Shown here one piece after another: positions 1 to 9,000 of a stretch of DNA of 38,853 bases. The position numbers and the translations under genes are program-made. Positions within the stretch are counted from its first letter, which is position 1; every line of letters begins with the position of its first letter. The notes under the pieces were generated by a model. It searched no databases. It was given only the letters and a program-made list of their open reading frames with translations, and was not told the DNA's origin. Source of the stretch: a virus; the IMG/VR virus record IMGVR_UViG_3300020159_001661, positions 1 to 38,853 of that record, one strand, 5' to 3'.

Positions 1-1025
1 ATGTTAAACTCAGTTGTCATAGATTCAAGACTTCTCATTACAGAACCCTCACCTTTCCATTCTTCACCGTTAATACTATTATCTGTACTAACACAGTCAA
101 CATAATCTAAAATTAACATATCAGGTACAAATCCTTCTGACATTAGTTTTCTGATTTTTGATTTAATCTTAGATATAGTGGCGTCATCACTTGACATCTT
201 AATCATTTTCAAAACACCTTTAGAACGAGCTTGAGCTTCAAGTACTTTTTCTTTTACTTCCTCGGCATATTCAGGTTGGTCATCCGGTTCAACATTTGTC
301 CAAATGGTAAAATGTTTTCTTCTTACGTTATCACGATTATCTTCAAAGAAGATTTGTAACACATTGAAGTCATTATTAAATGCGGTGTTTGCAAACTTAG
401 TTAAAATGGTTGTCTTACCTGTACCAGTTGGTGCTAAAATAATACCCAATTCACCACGTCCTAACCCACCTTTCAATAAGTTATCGATACCCACGATACC
501 TGTTGGAATTGGTAATCTGAAATCTTTTTCTAATGCTGAATCAATATCATAAAACACATCAACAACATCATTATCATCAGTACCAACTTGTAATGCCTTT
601 TGAATAATTTGTTCAATTTTATGGTACTCTTCAAAGTTACCATTCTCAATAATGTGGTTAACGTTCTTTAATTCCTTTCTAAGATTTTGTTGCTTACAGA
701 AGTTCAACGCTCTGTCTTTTACAAAGTGTGTGTCTTTGTCATCGTTTTTGATTTGTTCTAACGTGTCAATGTGGATACGGTTTGAATCCTTATTCCCACT
801 TTCCGACATGATTTTTTGAGATATTGTTTCATAATTTGGAATCTTACCATAAGATGAATACAATTCTTTTACATTTTCGATAATATATCTAAATGAATTG
901 TTATCAAAAAACTTTGTTTCCAAAACTTCGATAATGGTATCACCATATTTTCTATCCTCAATAATCGCCTTTAACAACGATTGTTGAAAGGAAAATCCTA
1001 GGTGTCCAAAATTTCTTTCTTCCAT
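1..1025 (-). CDS. 41: Replicative DNA helicase, T4 gp41/DnaB-like (partial, C-terminus missing)
   Basis: This is the hexameric 5'-3' replicative helicase that unwinds DNA ahead of the polymerase. I translated it directly from the minus strand; it begins MEERNFGHLGFSFQQSLLKA and runs off the window at base 1, so only about 341 residues are present. A helical N-terminal domain (about residues 1-150) is followed by a RecA-like motor. Walker A APTGTGKTT lies near residues 197-205 and a Walker B-type strand MLILDYVDCV near residue 300. The linker LPIPTGIVGIDNLLKGGLGRGE is typical of DnaB/gp41 proteins. It is the last gene of the gp32-uvsX-exonuclease group, 21 nt after the preceding gene. The family is clear; the gp41 label also rests on this T4-like context. 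Confidence 0.93.
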   Translation of the reverse strand, partial: MEERNFGHLGFSFQQSLLKAIIEDRKYGDTIIEVLETKFFDNNSFRYIIENVKELYSSYGKIPNYETISQKIMSESGNKDSNRIHIDTLEQIKNDDKDTHFVKDRALNFCKQQNLRKELKNVNHIIENGNFEEYHKIEQIIQKALQVGTDDNDVVDVFYDIDSALEKDFRLPIPTGIVGIDNLLKGGLGRGELGIILAPTGTGKTTILTKFANTAFNNDFNVLQIFFEDNRDNVRRKHFTIWTNVEPDDQPEYAEEVKEKVLEAQARSKGVLKMIKMSSDDATISKIKSKIRKLMSEGFVPDMLILDYVDCVSTDNSINGEEWKGEGSVMRSLESMTTEFN

Positions 1026-1046
1026 AATAATTTTTTAAAAAGTTAA

Positions 1047-1493
1047 TTAAAGTTGGTAATTTAAATAAGTTGTTTCCAATTCTTCAGATGATAATATGTC
1101 AGTAAGGTTACCCAACATTCTCTTTAGTTTCGGACGAATATCAACGGTATATCTCACTTTTGGGTGAAAATAATGTGCCGGAAATATCCTTTCAATAAAT
1201 ACATCCTCACCCAACTTTAGTTGTAGTAAAAATTGTTCTTTATCCTTATCGGAATTTTCTTCCACATAGTCAGAAGACTGAAAAAAATTCTGATTTTCAC
1301 ACAAGTAATCGGAAGTTTTTATTTTCAAATCATTCGAAATTTCCTCACAAATATTTTTAACATAGTCAGAAAGGTCTAATGAACGACGTGATTTAGGGGT
1401 GTGTTCCATCACATTAAAAAAACGTTGACATACTATATTTTTTTCTAATGTTAAAATGAATTCGAATTTAGTAATTGATTGCTCGTTACTCAT
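1047..1493 (-). CDS. Small hypothetical protein in the replication operon
   Basis: I do not recognise this 148-residue protein. It is charged, has no membrane segment or signal peptide, and shows an acidic middle (around residues 75-90, ENSDKDKE) and a basic patch VDIRPKLKRMLG near residue 117. Its start overlaps the end of the exonuclease gene by 8 nt and it ends 21 nt before the helicase gene, so it is almost certainly co-translated with replication proteins. In T4-like phages such a position could hold a helicase loader or other replication accessory factor, but no loader motif is visible and that role is only a guess from position. Confidence 0.8.
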   Translation of the reverse strand: MSNEQSITKFEFILTLEKNIVCQRFFNVMEHTPKSRRSLDLSDYVKNICEEISNDLKIKTSDYLCENQNFFQSSDYVEENSDKDKEQFLLQLKLGEDVFIERIFPAHYFHPKVRYTVDIRPKLKRMLGNLTDILSSEELETTYLNYQL

Positions 1494-2505
1494 AGTTTTT
1501 GATTTTAATAATTCTTTTATTTTTTTCTTTTCTTGTCAATCTAAGGAAAGGATTTAAGAAATTTATCCACGCCGTATCTGATTTTGGTAGGACTGTAAAC
1601 ATCCCATCTTCAATCATCATCTTCATTGTGTTTTTATATGACCTTCCCTCAGGGTCAAGATTATCCTCTATTAATCCGTAAATATTTTCTTTGGCTTCTT
1701 CTGTTAACAATGGTTCATCTAAGTTAACAATTTTATTGTTAATCTCAAAAAACTCATCACCGAAAACACCATGTTTTGTTACGCCGGTTAATAAATTTGT
1801 TATTAGTTTATTATTTTTGTCTTGTTCAAAGATGTTATTACCTTGTTCAATTATTTCATCTAAAGATAATTTCTTTGTTTGTACTTCGGGAAAGAGAGTT
1901 ATCAATCTTTTAATACCCATATTTTTAATACCTGAGATATTATCTGATGGGTCACCACATAACATCTTAATGATTTTTACATTCTCAATTAAGACATCTT
2001 CATGTTGATACTTGATAGTGTCGTTAGCACTATATAACTTATGATGTGATGGGTTATAAATTTTTGTATTTTCGGAAACTAATTGAGTTAAGTCTCCATC
2101 TGAGGAATAGACTATTTTCTTTTCCTCTGGTGAATTCTTTGTGTAGTAAGCAATACAATCATCGGTTTCACAGAATTCGTACTCTCCTTGACGAACAAAT
2201 AACTCCTCAAGGTATTGTTTAACTCTATCTCTTTGATAATTGTATGAATTTAATTCTTCTTCACTACGAAGTCTACTTTTTCTATTTTCTTTATAGAGAT
2301 GATAAACTTTTCTGCGTGATGATGAACCTTCATGTCCGTCCCAAAATACAACAATCTTATCTAAGTGATATTCTTCGAAAGACCTTCTAAGGGTATTGAG
2401 GAAATGATATATTCCCCCAATATGATTCCCCTTAAAAAAGAAATTCTTACACCCGTAAAATCCGATTGTTAATAAATTGTCACCATCGACAAGTAAAACG
2501 GACAT
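1486..2505 (-). CDS. rnh: 5'-3' exonuclease / flap endonuclease, T4 RNase H-like
   Basis: A PIN/FEN-fold nuclease that removes RNA primers and 5' flaps from lagging-strand fragments. The acidic metal-binding residues are all visible: D7 in LLVDGDN, D56 in VVFWDGHEG, D115/D116 in CETDDCIAYY, D136/D138 in YSSDGDLTQLV, and D185/D188 in CGDPSDNISGI. The last is followed by a helix-hairpin-helix segment (MGIKRLITLFP). At 339 residues it is slightly longer than T4 RNase H (about 305). It starts 23 nt downstream of the uvsX stop, and its end overlaps the next gene by 8 nt. It is an alternative to the FEN domain of a bacterial PolI, but here it stands alone as in T4. Confidence 0.93.
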   Translation of the reverse strand: MSVLLVDGDNLLTIGFYGCKNFFFKGNHIGGIYHFLNTLRRSFEEYHLDKIVVFWDGHEGSSSRRKVYHLYKENRKSRLRSEEELNSYNYQRDRVKQYLEELFVRQGEYEFCETDDCIAYYTKNSPEEKKIVYSSDGDLTQLVSENTKIYNPSHHKLYSANDTIKYQHEDVLIENVKIIKMLCGDPSDNISGIKNMGIKRLITLFPEVQTKKLSLDEIIEQGNNIFEQDKNNKLITNLLTGVTKHGVFGDEFFEINNKIVNLDEPLLTEEAKENIYGLIEDNLDPEGRSYKNTMKMMIEDGMFTVLPKSDTAWINFLNPFLRLTRKEKNKRIIKIKNYE

Positions 2506-2528
2506 TTGTTTTAATTTAAAATGTGAAA

Positions 2529-3569
2529 CTATTCTTCGTCTGAATCATTTGCGTCTGCAACATCTTCGAATTTAATATCTTTTAAATCAGATACCTTCTC
2601 ACCAAACAACTTGCTAATATAATCTAAATTATCTTTAACATATTGTTCACGTGAAATTTTTTCTTCAGCCGTTTCTTTTGCTCTCAAGAATCCGTGTGGT
2701 GTAACCATAATCTTACCATCAGCAAATGCAATACCATTAACGTGGTTTTTCATTACGGAGATTTTACTTCTCGTAGCCACACTAATAGTTCTTTTGTTTT
2801 TTGTGATAGGTATTTTAGTTGTACCAGCATTCTTTTGATTACCAAATAAGAAAACCAATGTTGAGTTCAAATAAATCGCCTCACCACCTTTAGCCTTAAT
2901 CTTTGGTTGTCCATAGATATTATCTGGTAATTCAACCCAAGGTTGGTTAACAATAATCAATGTGTTTGTATGAGGTTTCTGTGAACGACGTGAACCTGAA
3001 ATACGTTGATTGATACCCATACCAATTTTGTCAGCTAAAGCTGCCGCATTATGTTGTTTACCACCTTTACCTTCAAATGTCATCTTACAAGGTACTGAAC
3101 CCACAGAATCCCAAAGGAATAACAAGTCATAAGGAATGTTACCCTTATCTTGTGCATCCATTAATTCATTCATAAAGTCCGTGATTTGTTCGATAAAATC
3201 AAAATCGTTCTTAAAAATGTAAGGACCTGAATAAGTTACTTCACCAGTTTCAGGGTCAACTTCTTGTTCAACAGGAATACCCATAATCCTTGCGTGCTCA
3301 AAATCAAACTTTTGTTCTGTGATAATAAACACAGGTAACATTCCTTTTTTAATACCATCTGCAGCAGCACCTAATAGTGCGGTTGTCTTTCCGGTATCAG
3401 AATGTCCTAACAACATATTGATATGACCAATGGCGGGACCCGGAATACCCGTTGCATCCAAGAAAGCATCACCTAAATCCAAGAACCTATCGGCCTTATA
3501 AGTAGTCTTAGTTGAGTATTTGTCTACAACACTCGACATGCTTGAAAAATCTTGTTTTTTAATTCCCAT
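2529..3569 (-). CDS. uvsX: UvsX-like RecA-family recombinase
   Basis: A RecA/RAD51-family strand-exchange protein that works with gp32 and the helicases in recombination-dependent replication and repair. The Walker A motif GHSDTGKT is at residues 55-62 and the Walker B strand LLFLWDSVGSV near residue 150. The following segment KQHNAAALADKIGMGINQRI and the later IIVNQPW strand fit the RecA core. The C-terminus is acidic (VADANDSDEE), as in many UvsX/RecA proteins that interact with SSB-coated DNA. Its length of 346 residues is close to T4 UvsX (about 390). It sits between gp32 and the FEN nuclease, with a hairpin in the gap after gp32. Confidence 0.94.
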   Translation of the reverse strand: MGIKKQDFSSMSSVVDKYSTKTTYKADRFLDLGDAFLDATGIPGPAIGHINMLLGHSDTGKTTALLGAAADGIKKGMLPVFIITEQKFDFEHARIMGIPVEQEVDPETGEVTYSGPYIFKNDFDFIEQITDFMNELMDAQDKGNIPYDLLFLWDSVGSVPCKMTFEGKGGKQHNAAALADKIGMGINQRISGSRRSQKPHTNTLIIVNQPWVELPDNIYGQPKIKAKGGEAIYLNSTLVFLFGNQKNAGTTKIPITKNKRTISVATRSKISVMKNHVNGIAFADGKIMVTPHGFLRAKETAEEKISREQYVKDNLDYISKLFGEKVSDLKDIKFEDVADANDSDEE

Positions 3570-3587
3570 GTATTTTGTTTTTAAAAT

Positions 3588-3609
3588 GGGGTGGATGTTT
3601 CACCACCCC
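3588..3609 (-). terminator. Hairpin between gp32 and uvsX (weak terminator or processing site)
   Basis: The minus-strand transcript would form a GGGGTGG/CCACCCC stem of 7 bp with an 8-nt loop, starting 6 nt after the gp32 stop codon. Only a short T stretch (ATTTTAA) follows, so it looks like a partial terminator or a 3'-end stabiliser. It would let gp32 be made in excess over UvsX and the downstream replication proteins. Confidence 0.5.
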
Positions 3610-3615
3610 GTGATA

Positions 3616-4488
3616 TTAGAATGGTAATTCTTCGTCAACCTCTTCATCTGCTTGTGGGTCCTCAATTACGGGAGCCTTAGCAGGTGCCGAAGGTGCTGAT
3701 GGAGCTTGAGGTGCTTGACCCATTGTTTCTTCACCTGATGAATTAGATACCCATTTACTCAAGTTAGAATCCCAACGTGGAACTTCACCGTTTGCAACCA
3801 TCTCTAAGTAGTCTTCACCTTTCTTAGAATAAACATCAGACCAAGTTAATTCGTCATTTGCCCATGTGCTACCGATGTTCTCATCTGTATGTAAAGGTCC
3901 TTTATCTTCAGGAATTACTGAATTGATTGTTGTGTACTCTTTACCATTACCTGACTTAGCCAATGTTAATGATAAAATTAAGTCACGACCATCAGCAACA
4001 TTTGTGATGTCACCTTTATTACGGAAGATAGGGATAATTTTATCCAAGATACCATCTCCTTTTGCATTGTGCTTAAATCTCCAAAACTTAACACCATCGT
4101 TTTCATTATCACGGTCGATAACTTTTACAATGTAGAATTTACGAGAACGATATTGACGAGCCAACTCACGGTCAGACTCAACACCTGTCATCATTAATTC
4201 ATCATGAATCTCGTTTAATGGAGAACGTTTTCCTTCTTGTTTTGGGTCAAATAATTTTACCCATTTTCCATCCACTTGAACTTCGTGGAAATATACCTCA
4301 ACGAATGGTGTTGAACCATCTTTTGTAGGTAGAATACGAATACGTTTTTCCTCACCTTTAGAACCTTTCGGTAATACGGTAGTGAAATACTTCTTCATGC
4401 GGTCCTCTGAGGACACTCGATTTGCGTTACCACTTGTGGCGTTCTTGTTTTTTTCGTACTGAGCCAGTACTGCATCAAATGTAGACAT
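3616..4488 (-). CDS. 32: Single-stranded DNA-binding protein, T4 gp32-like
   Basis: Coats single-stranded DNA during replication and recruits replication and recombination partners. The N-terminal basic region and the start of the OB-fold (residues 25-70, KKYFTTVLPKGSKGEEKRIR and ILPTKDGSTPFVEVYFHE) match phage gp32-like SSBs. The C-terminus has an Ala/Pro/Gln-rich linker (about 255-275) and ends in an acidic tail, ADEEVDEELPF, the usual partner-binding tip. At 290 residues it is close to T4 gp32 (301). It contains no cysteine, so the T4 structural zinc site cannot be present. A host-type TATATTTG box lies upstream and a strong terminator insulates it from the tail operon. Confidence 0.9.
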   Translation of the reverse strand: MSTFDAVLAQYEKNKNATSGNANRVSSEDRMKKYFTTVLPKGSKGEEKRIRILPTKDGSTPFVEVYFHEVQVDGKWVKLFDPKQEGKRSPLNEIHDELMMTGVESDRELARQYRSRKFYIVKVIDRDNENDGVKFWRFKHNAKGDGILDKIIPIFRNKGDITNVADGRDLILSLTLAKSGNGKEYTTINSVIPEDKGPLHTDENIGSTWANDELTWSDVYSKKGEDYLEMVANGEVPRWDSNLSKWVSNSSGEETMGQAPQAPSAPSAPAKAPVIEDPQADEEVDEELPF

Positions 4489-4514
4489 AATAATATATGT
4501 TTTTAGTTATAGAA

Positions 4515-4546
4515 CAAATATACATAAAAAAAACCGAATTACGAAA
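4515..4546 (-). promoter_or_regulatory. Putative Bacteroidetes-type promoter for gp32
   Basis: On the minus strand TATATTTG (4522-4515) matches the Bacteroidetes -7 consensus TAnnTTTG. TTTC lies 20 nt upstream (4546-4543) where TTTG is expected, one mismatch. The box is 26 nt before the gp32 start codon, and the -33-like element falls inside the terminator hairpin of the upstream operon. Confidence 0.5.
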
Positions 4547-4554
4547 TTCGGTTT
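4523..4554 (-). terminator. Rho-independent terminator ending the tail operon
   Basis: Perfect 10-bp inverted repeat AAACCGAATT/AATTCGGTTT (4531-4554) with a 4-nt loop, followed on the minus strand by a run of eight T (the last three in the stem). It lies 30 nt after the stop of the last small tail-operon gene and before the gp32 promoter. Confidence 0.8.
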
Positions 4555-4583
4555 AATTATTTACATTAATTTTTTTAATCAAA

Positions 4584-4811
4584 TTACCAATTAATGGTAT
4601 ATCTTGGGTACGTCCCCATAGTGTCAAAAGATTCGGTAACCGTATAACCGTACTGTTTAAGTGTTGTTATCATGGCGGAATTAATTTTTGCTCCATCTAC
4701 CATTATTGTGTATAAACCCTGAGCGGTTGCTCCGGTTACTAAACTATCAATATATGATAGTGAACTTGTTGCCGTATTTGATGCAATTCTTGCTGCTGAA
4801 CCTGATATCAT
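4584..4811 (-). CDS. Small unknown protein at the end of the tail operon
   Basis: A 75-residue protein of unknown function. The N-terminal half is Ser/Ala/Thr-rich (SAARIASNTATSSLSY). The C-terminal half reads like a compact alpha/beta unit, with a strand, the helix INSAMITTLKQYGYTV and a final strand ending YTINW. A pattern of helix, GYTV and a closing aromatic strand recurs, from memory, in small phage virion proteins, but this is not a family assignment. It starts 18 nt after the preceding gene and is followed by a strong terminator, so it is the last gene of the long tail operon and probably expressed late. Confidence 0.72.
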   Translation of the reverse strand: MISGSAARIASNTATSSLSYIDSLVTGATAQGLYTIMVDGAKINSAMITTLKQYGYTVTESFDTMGTYPRYTINW

Positions 4812-4829
4812 TTTATTTTATTTTTTTTC

Positions 4830-5210
4830 TTATTTGTTTAATGTAAGTAAATATTTTAATTTTTGGAATAAACCAAGCATTTCATCTCGTAAATTTAAAA
4901 GATTTGTATCTTTTTCATCGATACTATCAGTCCATTGAACAAAAGATTTACACACGGTTTCTAACATCTCTTCGGGTTTTACATCACCAATATTTACTAA
5001 TTCAATTGTATTTGTTTCTTCATCTAATTGAAATCTACCGTACTGACCCATTGCTTGTTCAACAAATTCATCCATCAAATCTTCCAACGTATCTCTTGTT
5101 TCTGCAAAAGCGTTGTGTCTTGAAAAACCTTTAGTTTGCCAATGAAATATTTTTAATTGAGTATGTAATCCTATAAGGAAATTTACATTAGAATTTAAAT
5201 TCATTTTCAT
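4830..5210 (-). CDS. Dps/ferritin-like protein (DUF5856-type)
   Basis: A 126-residue, mostly helical protein. Its N-terminal half, LHTQLKIFHWQTKGFSRHNA followed by DTLEDLMDEFVEQ, strongly resembles the first two helices of Dps and of the phage DUF5856 family. Candidate metal ligands are H23, H32, E37, D47 and E51. The H32-D47 and D47-E51 spacings equal those of the Dps ferroxidase site, while the first His-His spacing is shorter. Known Dps proteins bind DNA and oxidise iron; whether this phage protein does either is unknown. It overlaps the preceding gene by 23 nt and sits in the tail operon, which suggests a late product, possibly a virion component. Confidence 0.82.
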   Translation of the reverse strand: MKMNLNSNVNFLIGLHTQLKIFHWQTKGFSRHNAFAETRDTLEDLMDEFVEQAMGQYGRFQLDEETNTIELVNIGDVKPEEMLETVCKSFVQWTDSIDEKDTNLLNLRDEMLGLFQKLKYLLTLNK

Positions 5211-5847
5211 TTTCTTCTTCTCCTGTATCGTTAAACGTATCTCTTAGTGTTTCTGGTGTAAAATCATTTACCTCGTCTTTAGTTAAAACGTATTCGTTTT
5301 TACCACTTGCTCTCATTTCTTCTTGTTTTTGTGAAAAGAAATCAGTTGGTTTTTGATTAAAAGGATATGAATCTAATGAACGCATTTCCAATCTTTCTTG
5401 TGGTGTTTCAGGTTTCATTTGTTTTACCTCAGTACCTAATTGTTCTATCTTTTGAACTAAGTTATCCATCTCAGATAATTTAGATGCCAAATCATCAAGT
5501 TTTGTGAAAACATCATCCATCTTACCAATAACAGTTGAGTGGTCATTTTGTGTACCTTCAATATCTTTTTTAAGACTCTTAGTCATATTAACTAAATCTG
5601 TAATATCGATTTCTTCGGTATCACCCATTGCCATGTCTGCAGGTGCATCCATTGGTGCAGGTGCCGCCGCATCCATTGGAGGTACATCAGTAGGTGCTCC
5701 ACCCATTGCTGGGTCCATCGGTGCCGCAGCGTCTAATGATGGGTCTGCCGGTGGTAATGGTGCTTCTTGCTCCATTATCATTTTCTTAGCGTATTTGTTA
5801 ATCGCATTATAACGATTTAGTTCTTCTTGTAGTTGTGTTTCTAACAT
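5188..5847 (-). CDS. Unknown protein with Pro/Ala/Met/Asp-rich linker and coiled coil
   Basis: This 219-residue protein has three visible parts. The N-terminus is a short helix (residues 1-26, ending KKMIMEQ). A low-complexity linker (about 27-75) has repeated PMD/APMDA units. A predicted coiled coil (about 80-145, LDDLASKLSEMDNLVQKIEQ) leads to a polar, acidic C-terminus with EEENENEF. No enzyme motif is seen. It lies in the late tail operon, 3 nt after the previous stop, and overlaps the Dps-like gene by 23 nt. It may be a virion or assembly protein. The short N-terminal helix with an IME site before a disordered linker resembles a T4-type protease-cleaved targeting peptide, which is inference only. 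Confidence 0.78.
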   Translation of the reverse strand: MLETQLQEELNRYNAINKYAKKMIMEQEAPLPPADPSLDAAAPMDPAMGGAPTDVPPMDAAAPAPMDAPADMAMGDTEEIDITDLVNMTKSLKKDIEGTQNDHSTVIGKMDDVFTKLDDLASKLSEMDNLVQKIEQLGTEVKQMKPETPQERLEMRSLDSYPFNQKPTDFFSQKQEEMRASGKNEYVLTKDEVNDFTPETLRDTFNDTGEEENENEFKF

Positions 5848-5850
5848 GGC

Positions 5851-6054
5851 TTAATCTTGTAATAATTGTCTACCGTCATTGGTAATATATTTTTTATTTA
5901 TTCTTTCGACTATTCCGTCTTTTTCTCTGATAGTATAACATTCTCCTGTTACCATATCACACTCTTCCCTTTCCATTCCATCATTAGATAAGTTTCTAAC
6001 TTGTTTTGGAGTTAAGAATTGGTCCATTGCGTTGTTAATTCTTGAATTATTCAT
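5851..6054 (-). CDS. Small unknown protein
   Basis: A 67-residue polar protein with no recognised domain. Features that can be seen are an N-terminal stretch MDQFLTPKQVRNLSNDGMER and a middle EECDMVTGECYTIREKDG, whose two cysteines in an EC...EC arrangement could pair or bind metal. It begins the last segment of the tail operon: a TATTTATA-type box lies 10 nt upstream of the ATG, and the next gene starts 3 nt after its stop. The tight spacing to its neighbours supports it as a real gene; its function cannot be inferred. Confidence 0.7.
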   Translation of the reverse strand: MNNSRINNAMDQFLTPKQVRNLSNDGMEREECDMVTGECYTIREKDGIVERINKKYITNDGRQLLQD

Positions 6055-6064
6055 AACATTTTTA

Positions 6065-6075
6065 TTATAAATATC
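6065..6075 (-). promoter_or_regulatory. TATTTATA-type box upstream of the 67-codon gene
   Basis: GATATTTATAA on the coding (minus) strand, 10 nt before the start codon. It is one of thirteen similarly oriented boxes in this window and a candidate late promoter element. Confidence 0.45.
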
Positions 6076-6092
6076 AACAAAATTATAATAGT

Positions 6093-9000
6093 TTAGGTTA
6101 TTGGTGTAAAAAAGACAACATCTCCATCATCTAACTTTAAAGATAACGCCAATTGTTTTGATAGTGCTACACCATATCCATTCACATTAGGTCCATTTAT
6201 AATACCACCCTCAATATTTAAAGGTGTAACTGTTTGTCCATCACTAAATTTACCACCAACAGTTATTGGGTTTTTTAAGTTTTTTGGATTATAAAAAGTG
6301 ATTGGTGTTTTTAAAATAACATCGCCAGCATATTTTGATGGAACATTTCCAAAGTCAAATCGAATACCATAAAATAAATTTTTACTATTCTTAATGTCTT
6401 TCCATAAAATATATGATGGGTTAGCTGTAGTTCCTGAAACGTTAATATTTTGAGTATAGTTTAAAACGTCCATTGATACGTTGTCATCTATCTTATATGT
6501 TTTACCATCCATAATTGTTACAATACCTCTTAAATATGTTTCTCCATTGTACGTAACTTTTTGAATATATTTTTCACCACTAAAACCATTGTATCTTACA
6601 CCATATTCAGTCATACCAGCCTCATTTACAATTGTTTCATTTGGAATCTTTTTGGCATCAGCACCCATATCAATTGTATAGTCACCTTTTGGTGTTGTTA
6701 CTACTGTTTCATTTTTAGTTAGTCCTGTAATTTGTAAATCTTGTTCTTTTTGTTTTGCAATCGCCTTATTTGTTAATTTATCAAACAATACCCGATAACT
6801 TGCCATAAAAGATTCTTTAGGGTCAGGTAATGAAGTGTTAGGTATTCTAACTCCTGTAAAAGTAGTATTGACAGTATTATTTTTGATACTATGCGACACT
6901 TCAGTAATCCAATATGACCCTTTAAACATAGGAACATTTTTTAAGTAAAAATACATAGTCGGTTGTATCATTACATTTCCCATCATACTAACAGTACAAC
7001 TATATGATGATTGTCTATATATGTCGAATAAACCTATATCCACTTGATGAGTTGCCGAACCGCTTTCTGACTTACCCAAATTTTCTTGTACTAAAAAGGA
7101 TTCGGTGGTGTTCTTTAAAGATGATTGGTTAAGTTCTACACTTTTAAAAATATTTTGATTTTGGTCTCCAATACTAACTTCAAAAGCAACCACTTTATTT
7201 GATTTAAATAAATCCTCACGTCTGTTAATACTTCCATTATCTATAATAATTGGATTGTCCACTGTACTACCAATGTAAAAACTATCGTCTCTAAATTTAA
7301 ATTTATCTCTACTAACTTCACTCATGTCGGTGTATTTTGAAGTTGGTCCCGTATATTGAAGTACAATTTTTGGTGATGAATCTTGATAATCTACATCTAA
7401 AAATGTTCCAAATAAATTATTTGCGGTAACTTTAGACGAGGTAACTTTACTCTTATTATTATAATTTGTTCCGTAAAAATTAACATAAGCCGGCATAGGT
7501 CTCATATCAAAACCCGTACCTTGTATTAACATTGATATTGTACTATAAAGATTTTGTTTAGAATTTTTTTCATCATCTAATGGTAACAATCTATCTAATC
7601 CTAAAAATGACTTATCTCCAATATCTGAATTTCTCTTATCTAAGAACATGAATTCCTCTATTAATAAACGTTGACCTAATGAATTACCCGCAACCCATTT
7701 ATCATTAAATGACTTAAAGAAGTTATAAAGTTCTAATTTAATTGGTTCTTCATTGAAACCTTGTTCAAATTTTATTTTTTGAACATCTTTACTTGTTTTT
7801 AATTTGGGGAATTCTTTTAATAATGTTTGAAGGAATATTGATTGTCTATTTGTAGACGATGCAACATCCGTAACATTCGTTGTGTTAATGAATACATTAT
7901 TCTTTATATATGTTTTAAAAGATTCACTATTATTAGTTCCTCCCGCCTTAATATATCCAGCATAAATGTGTATAAGTGGTCTAAATTGTAAAATATTCTC
8001 TTCACTCATTTCCACATTATTCACACTAAAGAAATTATTATAGCAATTAGCTGTTGGTTCTTCACCAACATATAATTTAACTAAATTTTGATTCTCTAAT
8101 CCATTATATTCACTATACGTAAATCTATTAAAATTGTTTAAATTAACAAATCCACCCCAAATATGTGGGTCAATTTCTTTTGGATTACCCATTGTTAACT
8201 TTATAGTATTACGTAAATGTAAAATATCTATTGTTAAACTATTTAATTTTATTTCTTGTTCGAATTTTAATTTATTAATTAACAAGGTAATATTACTCGA
8301 ATCTCCCGATTCTTTAGGTATAGTTACAATTTCTTTTAATAAATTTTTAAAATTAGTGTGTCTAATTTCAGAATATTGACTATAAGTTGTTTGTGTATTA
8401 CCAAAATCACTTGAAAAGTCTAAAAACATTTTCTCAAATTCATCCAATATTTGTGGACTAAATGTTGATATTAAATCAAATACTTTTCTATAATTTTCAG
8501 TCATGATAAATTTATTATCATAAGTTCTTCCTGTATCATAACTTACACAATATTCCCCGTAAGATGGAAATGTAACCCCACTATAATTAATTTTAGTATC
8601 TCTATCTTGCCAAATGATTCTAAAATTTCGTTGAATGTCTTGTGCTACATTGTTTGGTTCAAAATATTGTTCTAAATTACTACCATCAGAAGGTAAAAGT
8701 GTGTAAAATTGGTCGGCAATAGTATATTCTGAATTATCAACAAGTGATGTCCAATATTTTTTACCTAAGTGTGTTCTTGACCTTGACTTTAAACTACCAT
8801 CAAAAGTTCTTGATTGATAATCAGACGCAGCATTTGAAACCTCATACGTTCCATAACCGTTAATAATTTGATTAAATATATTTTGATAGAATGGGTGTAT
8901 ACCTATGTCCTTACCATTATATGGTATATCTGTTAAACCAGAATCATTTGCGTCCCACGCATAATATGTACCTGAGGTTGGCCCGTAAAATAATGTATTA

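Noticed and set aside
5641-5760. Repeated GGTGC/CCATTG units that look like a DNA repeat array
   Set aside because: They are explained by the PMD/APMDA low-complexity linker of the 219-aa protein.
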